This document shows positions 1-4,916 of a stretch of 7,837 bases of DNA, in pieces. The stretch covers positions 1 through 7,837 of the forward strand of contig CAKTLD010000093.1 in NCBI GenBank assembly GCA_934572445.1, read 5' to 3'. The notes under the pieces were generated by a model. It was not told the origin of the DNA. It ran no database searches and saw only the letters and a list, made by a program, of their open reading frames with translations. Positions within the stretch are counted from its first letter, which is position 1. Each line of letters begins with the position of its first letter. Both the position numbers and the translations under genes were made by a program. The DNA is from an uncultured Oscillospiraceae bacterium (GTDB lineage: Bacteria; Bacillota; Clostridia; Oscillospirales; Oscillospiraceae).

Positions 1-1014
1 GTGCGCGAGGATATCGCTGCGGCGAGCCGCTTTGCCCTGCTTGAAATGATCGCGGGCGGCACCACGAGCTTTTCCGATATGTACTTTTTCCCCGAGGAGA
101 CCGTCTGGGCGGTCGATGAGGCAGGCATCAAGGCAAACCTCAACCGCTGCGTGCAGTGCTTTGATGAAAGTCAGACCGTGGAGCAGAACACGCAGATCCC
201 CGAATCGCTCGCGCTTTTTGAAAAGTATCACGGCGCGGCGGACGGGCGCATCCGCATTGACTTTTCCATCCACGCGGAGTATACCTGCAAGAGCCATATC
301 GTCAAGGCGTACAGCGATCTCTGCCGCGAAAAGGGCGGACGCATGCACATCCACCTTGCCGAGACCGCGCGCGAGCAGCGCGAGTGCGTCGAGCGCTACG
401 GCAAAACGCCGACGGAGTGGTTCGAATCGCTCGGCACGTTCAACTCGCCCACGGCGGCGGCACACTGCGTTTTCGTCACTGAGAGCGATATGGACATTCT
501 GAAGTCGCACGGCGTCAGTGTGGTCCACAATCCCACGTCGAACCTGAAGCTCGGCAGCGGCTTTGCGCCGATCCGCCGTATGATGGACAAGGGAATCAAT
601 GTGACCCTCGGCACTGACGGCACCGCCAGCAATAACAACCTTAATATGTTTGAGGAGATGCATCTGGCCGAGATCATCCACGATGGCTACCACCACGATC
701 CCACGCACATCCGCTCGAATGAGGTGCTGGATATGGCTACCGTCAACGGCGCAAAATTGCAGGGCCGCGGGGATACCGGCGTGCTCGAGGTCGGCAAAAA
801 GGCGGATATCATCGCGATTGACCTGAGCAGGCCCCACCTCTATCCCAATTTTGACACGCCCGCGCTCATTACCTGCTCGGCGCAGGCAGGCGACGTGTGC
901 ATGACGATGGTGGACGGCAGAATTTTGTACGAAAACGGTGAATTCAGGACGCTGGATGCTGAAAAGGTGCACGCCGACATGGAGCGCGCCGTCGAGCGCC
1001 TTTATAGAAAGTGA
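1..1014 (+). CDS. mtaD: 5'-methylthioadenosine/S-adenosylhomocysteine/5'-deoxyadenosine deaminase (amidohydrolase), 5'-truncated by the window edge
   Basis: Metal-dependent amidohydrolase of the MtaD/DadD branch, which hydrolytically deaminates the adenine of 5'-substituted adenosines (MTA, SAH, 5'-deoxyadenosine) in the cytosol. Numbering from the first codon in the window, the metal and catalytic residues are H118 and E121 in HIHLAET, H155 in AAAHCVF, and D206 in LGTDGTASNN. HAEYTC (91-96) and HNPTSNLKLGSG (176-187) are also family signatures. The spacings match those of the Thermotoga enzyme. About 80 N-terminal residues are missing, including the HxH metal motif and the small beta-sandwich half. 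The GTG at base 1 is therefore an internal valine codon and the real start lies upstream. The C-terminal sandwich strands (GKKADIIAID, TMVDGRILYENGEF) are intact. The gene is followed 11 bp later by an MtnA-like isomerase and then an aldolase, which supports a role in salvage of SAM by-products. Exact substrate preference cannot be read from the sequence; deamination of another purine or pyrimidine nucleoside is possible. Confidence 0.85.
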   Translation: MREDIAAASRFALLEMIAGGTTSFSDMYFFPEETVWAVDEAGIKANLNRCVQCFDESQTVEQNTQIPESLALFEKYHGAADGRIRIDFSIHAEYTCKSHIVKAYSDLCREKGGRMHIHLAETAREQRECVERYGKTPTEWFESLGTFNSPTAAAHCVFVTESDMDILKSHGVSVVHNPTSNLKLGSGFAPIRRMMDKGINVTLGTDGTASNNNLNMFEEMHLAEIIHDGYHHDPTHIRSNEVLDMATVNGAKLQGRGDTGVLEVGKKADIIAIDLSRPHLYPNFDTPALITCSAQAGDVCMTMVDGRILYENGEFRTLDAEKVHADMERAVERLYRK

Positions 1015-1022
1015 GAGAGAAG
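1013..1022 (+). promoter_or_regulatory. Ribosome-binding site that sets the isomerase start
   Basis: A purine-rich stretch (GAGAGAGAAG) lies just after the deaminase stop, a few bases before ATG 1026. It favours that ATG over the in-frame GTG at 1011, which has no comparable site before it. The stop of the upstream gene lies inside the same stretch, so translational coupling is likely. Confidence 0.5.
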
Positions 1023-1025
1023 AAT

Positions 1026-2090
1026 ATGGAGAGAGCGGACAAAGACCTCGCCTTTTTGCTGCGCTACGAGAATGTCGCGTGGTTTGAAGACGGCGAGGTG
1101 CGCATCTTAGACCGGCGCATTTATCCGGCAAAGGTGGAATTTGTCACCTGCCGCACACACGCTGAGGTCGCGCAGGCCATCACCGACATGGTGACGCAGA
1201 GCGCGGGCCCCTACACGGCAGCGCCGATGGGCATGGCGCTCGCGGCGTGGGAATGCCGCGGCAAGCCGGCAAGCGAGCAGATGGAATACCTTAAAAAGGC
1301 GGCGTATACCATTTCCCACGCGCGTCCCACGACGCAAAAGCGCATGACCCTTCTGTGCGATATCTGCCTGAAAGAAGCAGAACGCGCGCTTTCAGCGGGG
1401 GAGAACGTGGCCGAGGCCATCAAGAATAAGACCATCGAGCTCAACAATGTGCGCTATAACAGAATGGCGAAAATCGGCTCGTACTTAGTCGATATGTTCC
1501 CTGATAACGGCACGGTGATGACGCACTGCTTCGCCGAGACGATCGTCGGTACGATGCTGCGTGAGTGCCGGAACCGCGGCAAGAACATCCGGCTGTTCTG
1601 CCCCGAGACGCGCCCGTATTTTCAGGGCGCGCGCCTGACGGCGTCCGTCTGCCACGACATGGGCTTTGACGTGACGGTCATCTCCGACAACATGCCGGCC
1701 TTCGTCATGCAGAACGAAAAGGTCGACGTTTTCACCACCGCGGCGGACGCCATCTGCTGCGACGGCCACGTCGTCAATAAGGTCGGTACGTTCCAGAACG
1801 CCATCGTCGCGAAGTATATGGGGATCCCGTACTTCGTTACCGGCGCGCCCGATCAGGGACACGAGACGGTGGACAGCATCCACATTGAGCTGCGCGACCC
1901 GAACTTTACGCTCCAGGCCATGGGCGTGCGCACGGCGATGGAGGGCGTGAAGGGCTATTACCCCGCCTTCGATATCACGCCGCCGCACCTCGTCTCGGGT
2001 GTCGTGACCGACCTTGGCATCTACTCTCCCTACGATCTGCACCGCTATTTTACGGACGGCAGCATCGGCAGGGACAATCTGGTGATCTGA
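1026..2090 (+). CDS. mtnA: MtnA-like S-methyl-5-thioribose-1-phosphate (or 5-deoxyribose-1-phosphate) isomerase
   Basis: A 354-residue member of the MtnA/eIF2B-alpha-beta-delta family, which isomerises 5-substituted ribose-1-phosphates to ribulose-1-phosphates. Family landmarks are the N-terminal WFEDGEVRILD strand pair, the catalytic-type cysteine C168 in MTHC, PETRPYFQGARLTA (193-206), ISDNMPAFVM (219-228), the acid D241 in TAADAI, NKVGT (251-255), IELRDP (287-292) and DITPPHLVSGVVTDLGI near the C-terminus. The usual substrate-loop signature VRGAPAIG is replaced by TQSAGPYTAAPMG, and the Arg of the common GADRI motif is Ala, so this is a divergent paralogue. The C-terminal half is still MtnA-like (IELRDP) rather than ribose-1,5-bisphosphate isomerase. 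The start is ATG 1026, preceded by an AG-rich ribosome-binding site. A GTG at 1011 overlapping the upstream stop is in frame but would swallow that site. The gene is probably co-transcribed with the deaminase before it and the aldolase 1 bp after it. Confidence 0.82.
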   Translation: MERADKDLAFLLRYENVAWFEDGEVRILDRRIYPAKVEFVTCRTHAEVAQAITDMVTQSAGPYTAAPMGMALAAWECRGKPASEQMEYLKKAAYTISHARPTTQKRMTLLCDICLKEAERALSAGENVAEAIKNKTIELNNVRYNRMAKIGSYLVDMFPDNGTVMTHCFAETIVGTMLRECRNRGKNIRLFCPETRPYFQGARLTASVCHDMGFDVTVISDNMPAFVMQNEKVDVFTTAADAICCDGHVVNKVGTFQNAIVAKYMGIPYFVTGAPDQGHETVDSIHIELRDPNFTLQAMGVRTAMEGVKGYYPAFDITPPHLVSGVVTDLGIYSPYDLHRYFTDGSIGRDNLVI

Positions 2091-2091
2091 G

Positions 2092-2694
2092 ATGGAACAG
2101 AATTTTGACCTTCTTCGTCAGGAGATCGTGGACAAATCGCTTGAGGCGTTCCGCGAGGGCCTGTTTTCCGGCACGAGCGGCAACATGAGCTGCCGCGTCG
2201 CGCCCGACGAAATGCTCATCACGCCGACGTCCGTGCGCTATGACGTGCTGCGCGCGCAGGACATCGTGCGCATGAAGCTCGACGGCACGGTGATTGAGGG
2301 AGAATTGCGGCCCTCGAGCGAGTGGCGGATGCACGCCGCCGTGTATAAAGCATATCCCGAGACGAACGCCGTTTTCCACACCCATTCGCCTTACGCCACG
2401 GCCTTTGCCGTGGTGCGTCAGAGTATCCCTGCCGTGCTGATCGAGGCGCGCGCCTTTCTGGGCGGCGAGGTCCGCTGCGCGGCCTACGCCACGCCCGGGA
2501 CCGAGGCCGTCGGCATGAACGCGGTTCCCGCGCTCGTGGATCGCGGCGGCTGTACGCTTGCCAACCACGGCGTGCTCGCCGTGGGACGGGATCTTGCGCA
2601 GGCATATCTGCGCGCGGAATATATTGAGGACGTTGCCAGGACCTGCACCCTGGCCCGATCCCTCGGCACGCCGGTGGAACTGGCGGAGCTTTGA
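2092..2694 (+). CDS. Class II (zinc) aldolase, FucA/Ald2/DrdA-like
   Basis: A 200-residue class II aldolase/adducin-fold enzyme, expected to cleave a ketose-1-phosphate to DHAP and an aldehyde. Motifs in order are GTSGNMS (27-33) and TPTS (44-47) for phosphate binding, then PSSEWRMH (74-81) with E77 in the place of the catalytic Glu of E. coli fuculose-phosphate aldolase. HTHSP (96-100) supplies zinc ligands H96 and H98, and ANHGVLAVG (157-165) supplies H159. All four residues sit at a constant offset of +4 from FucA (Glu73, His92, His94, His155). The PSSEWR motif favours an aldolase over the related MtnB dehydratase, which usually shows a PSAE-type variant. The protein is slightly shorter than FucA at the C-terminus. 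ATG 2092 starts 1 bp after the isomerase stop, with no strong ribosome-binding site (an AGGGA lies about 18 bases upstream), so translation is probably coupled. Given its neighbours, 5-deoxyribulose-1-phosphate or 5-methylthioribulose-1-phosphate are the best substrate guesses; fuculose- or rhamnulose-1-phosphate are alternatives. Confidence 0.85.
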   Translation: MEQNFDLLRQEIVDKSLEAFREGLFSGTSGNMSCRVAPDEMLITPTSVRYDVLRAQDIVRMKLDGTVIEGELRPSSEWRMHAAVYKAYPETNAVFHTHSPYATAFAVVRQSIPAVLIEARAFLGGEVRCAAYATPGTEAVGMNAVPALVDRGGCTLANHGVLAVGRDLAQAYLRAEYIEDVARTCTLARSLGTPVELAEL

Positions 2695-2719
2695 AAATGA
2701 CCCTGCGGACGGCCGCATG

Positions 2720-2726
2720 AGGAGAG
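2720..2726 (+). promoter_or_regulatory. Strong ribosome-binding site of the DUF5693 gene
   Basis: AGGAGAG lies six bases before ATG 2733 and is the best Shine-Dalgarno match at any gene start in the window. It fixes this start and marks the beginning of the envelope block, which unlike the genes before it does not depend on translational coupling. The 38-bp gap that holds it also contains a small TGCGG/CCGCA stem (2704-2717) but no T-tract, so I see no terminator between the two blocks. Confidence 0.6.
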
Positions 2727-2732
2727 ATAAAT

Positions 2733-4916
2733 ATGAAGAGTATCCTGAAAAACAACCGTATTTTGATCGTAATCGCCCTGATCGGGCTTCTGAGCGCCAT
2801 GATCCCGCTTGCGTCCCGCGTGCAGGCGGAGGAGAGCAACAAGTATTATGATATCATTCTGGATTATTCCAGCCTGCGCGCCATGGCGCGCCAGTCCTCG
2901 CAGACGGAGGACGAATGGCTCGGCCTGTTCAGATCTCTTGGCGTGGACAAGGTCGCCCTCGGCGAGGCCAGCGCGACGGATCTGAGCCAGAGCGCGGCCA
3001 TCCCCGTCCACACGATGACGGTGAAGAAGGCGACGGAGAGCTACGGCTGGGAGACGAATTACCCCGCCGAGGTCGCCGACTGGCTGCGCAGCAGCACGGA
3101 TGTCAGCGATTCCATCGTCTGCACCGATACAGCGGCCGCCTACGAGTGGGTGCTGGCTGCCTTTAACGCCCGGTTTGAGGGCTTTGAGGCTAAAACGTGC
3201 CTGGAGGGGGAGAACGGGTTCATTTTCCTTCAGCAGCAGAAAAACGGCATGAAGGGGGAAAAACTGCTCGACCTGTGCCTCGGTATCTGGCCGGACACGG
3301 CTGCGATGATGGAACGCCATGGCTTTCAGATCATTCCGCGCACCGTGACGCAGAAGGATATGAACGGCACGCTTTTTGCCGAGAGCTATATTGAGGTGCT
3401 CAGGCACTATGACACGCCCTACTTCATGAACAGCGGCGAGGAGCTTGTCGGCTATGAGAGCGAAGAGGGCTGGGCGCTGCTCAAGCAGTATCTGATCGAC
3501 AGCGGCGCAGGCATCGGCATGTTCGAGCAGAACGACCAGAGTCAGAACCTCGTCTGGCCCGGCATCAACGAGCTGCTGGATGACACCGGCTATCGCGGCC
3601 TGCGTGTGTTCAATGAGTGGGCCTATATTCAGAACCGCTATCAGTACTGCGGCTATGAAGGTCCCGAGGAGATCACCAATACCTTCTTCCGCGCCATCGC
3701 CGAGCGCAACTGCAAGATCATCTTCATGAAGATGATCCTTGAGCCGAACAACGATGTCAGCTGGGGAGCGGATGAGGAGGAGTGGACCTACGTTACCGAT
3801 CCCGCCGACTATGAGCAGATGCTGCGCGATCTTGACACGCGCCTTATGCCCCTCGGTTACACGCACGGTACCGTGCCCGCCATGGAGCTCAAGGCGCCCT
3901 CAATGGCGCTGAAGATCGTACAGGGCATCGGCACGGCGGCTCTTATCGTGCTGCTGCTCGATCTGTTCTTCTTTATGGACGAGCGCTGGCGCTATGGACT
4001 GCTCATTCTCGGCGCGCTGGGCTTTACGGGACTCGCCGTGCTCAAGCCCGCGCTCTTCAAGATCATCCTCTCGATGTCCGGCGGTATTGTGATGCCCTCG
4101 CTCGCGGCGGTGGGCCTGTGCCGCGCGCTTGCGGAAAAGCGTAGGAGCGAGCCGAAGCCCAGGCTGGGTAAGCTGATCGGCTTTGCGCTTGGCACAGCTG
4201 TCATCACCATCCTGACGGCGTTCGGCGGGTCATTGCTCGCTTCGTCTGCGCTCTCGCAGCTCTCCTATATCATCGAGATCGACCTCTACCGCGGTGTGAA
4301 GCTCATGCAGCTCATTCCCATCGGCCTGTTCATGCTCGGGTACCTTCTGGTCTACGCCTATGAGGAAACCGGCGCGCGCGAGGCCGTCCTCGCCCACGCG
4401 GGTCCGCGCGGGGAGAAGGGGCGCGTCAAGCGCTTCAACGCCTACTTTGCCGAGCTGATGCAGACACCGATGAAGCTCGGCTGGTTCATTGCGGTGGTGG
4501 TGATTGCGGTCGCGGCGGTCTTCATGCTGCTGGTATTCGTTTACTATATGTACCGCACAGGAAACTCCACCACGACATCGGCCGGCGAGCTTGCCTTCCG
4601 CAACTTCCTGGAAAATGCACTGATCGCGCGCCCGCGCACGAAGGAGATGCTCATCGGCTGGCCGATGCTGATGCTTTTCATCTGGTCGCTGCGCCGCGGG
4701 ATGAAGTTCCTGCCGATGGTGTTCGGCATGGGCATGAGCATCGGGCTTGTGAGCGTGGTCAACACGTTCCTGCACATCCGTACGCCGTTTTTGCTCAGCC
4801 TGCTGCGCACAGGCTGGGGCATGTTGTTCGGCCTTCTGATCGGCCTTGCCGTCATGCTCCTTGCGGAGCTGATCTATCGCCTTGTGCGCAGGGTATGCGG
4901 GGTGGAGAATGGTTAA
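2733..4916 (+). CDS. DUF5693 family polytopic membrane protein, envelope-associated, function unknown
   Basis: A 727-residue membrane protein. One N-terminal hydrophobic segment (about 9-29) anchors a large extracytoplasmic domain (about 32-393), followed by roughly nine membrane segments: about 394-414, 421-438, 443-463, 479-503, 520-541, 583-606, 637-653, 658-680 and 692-713. The soluble domain resembles the DUF5693 pattern: GIWPDTAAMMERHGFQIIPR (184-203), a central MNSGEELVGY stretch, GIGMFEQNDQSQNLVW, RGLRVFNEW and finally AIAERNCKIIFMKMI (321-335). This alternation of short hydrophobic strands and helices suggests a TIM-barrel-like, perhaps sugar-binding or hydrolase-derived, fold; that is inference. 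A highly charged cytoplasmic loop (about 543-580) lies between helices. In many Firmicutes DUF5693 is encoded directly before csaB, as here, where the stop overlaps the next start by 8 bases. A role with secondary cell-wall polysaccharide is therefore likely, but no reaction can be assigned. The start is well supported by AGGAGAG six bases upstream. Confidence 0.8.
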   Translation: MKSILKNNRILIVIALIGLLSAMIPLASRVQAEESNKYYDIILDYSSLRAMARQSSQTEDEWLGLFRSLGVDKVALGEASATDLSQSAAIPVHTMTVKKATESYGWETNYPAEVADWLRSSTDVSDSIVCTDTAAAYEWVLAAFNARFEGFEAKTCLEGENGFIFLQQQKNGMKGEKLLDLCLGIWPDTAAMMERHGFQIIPRTVTQKDMNGTLFAESYIEVLRHYDTPYFMNSGEELVGYESEEGWALLKQYLIDSGAGIGMFEQNDQSQNLVWPGINELLDDTGYRGLRVFNEWAYIQNRYQYCGYEGPEEITNTFFRAIAERNCKIIFMKMILEPNNDVSWGADEEEWTYVTDPADYEQMLRDLDTRLMPLGYTHGTVPAMELKAPSMALKIVQGIGTAALIVLLLDLFFFMDERWRYGLLILGALGFTGLAVLKPALFKIILSMSGGIVMPSLAAVGLCRALAEKRRSEPKPRLGKLIGFALGTAVITILTAFGGSLLASSALSQLSYIIEIDLYRGVKLMQLIPIGLFMLGYLLVYAYEETGAREAVLAHAGPRGEKGRVKRFNAYFAELMQTPMKLGWFIAVVVIAVAAVFMLLVFVYYMYRTGNSTTTSAGELAFRNFLENALIARPRTKEMLIGWPMLMLFIWSLRRGMKFLPMVFGMGMSIGLVSVVNTFLHIRTPFLLSLLRTGWGMLFGLLIGLAVMLLAELIYRLVRRVCGVENG

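Noticed and set aside
1..3. GTG at the first base as a true start codon of the deaminase
   Set aside because: A protein starting here would lack the HxH metal motif and about 80 N-terminal residues that the family needs; the gene is cut by the window edge.
1011..1025. GTG 1011 as start of the isomerase
   Set aside because: It lies inside the previous gene's end and would translate through the AG-rich ribosome-binding site that serves ATG 1026.
1485..2042. Open frame on the - strand under the isomerase
   Set aside because: It is a mirror frame of a clearly conserved gene with no recognisable protein features.
2697..2720. Seven-residue leader-like ORF (MTLRTAA) before the DUF5693 gene, with GGAG eight bases upstream
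   Set aside because: It is too short, has no run of regulatory codons and no attenuator-like structure; probably chance.
2484..3866. Long open frame on the - strand (460 codons)
   Set aside because: It is antisense to the aldolase and DUF5693 genes, shows no recognisable domain, and has the composition expected of a mirror frame in GC-rich coding DNA.
4882..4908. TTG 4882 as start of the CsaB-MurJ gene
   Set aside because: It adds nine residues unlike the family N-terminus, whereas ATG 4909 begins exactly at the conserved MVNILISGYYG strand.
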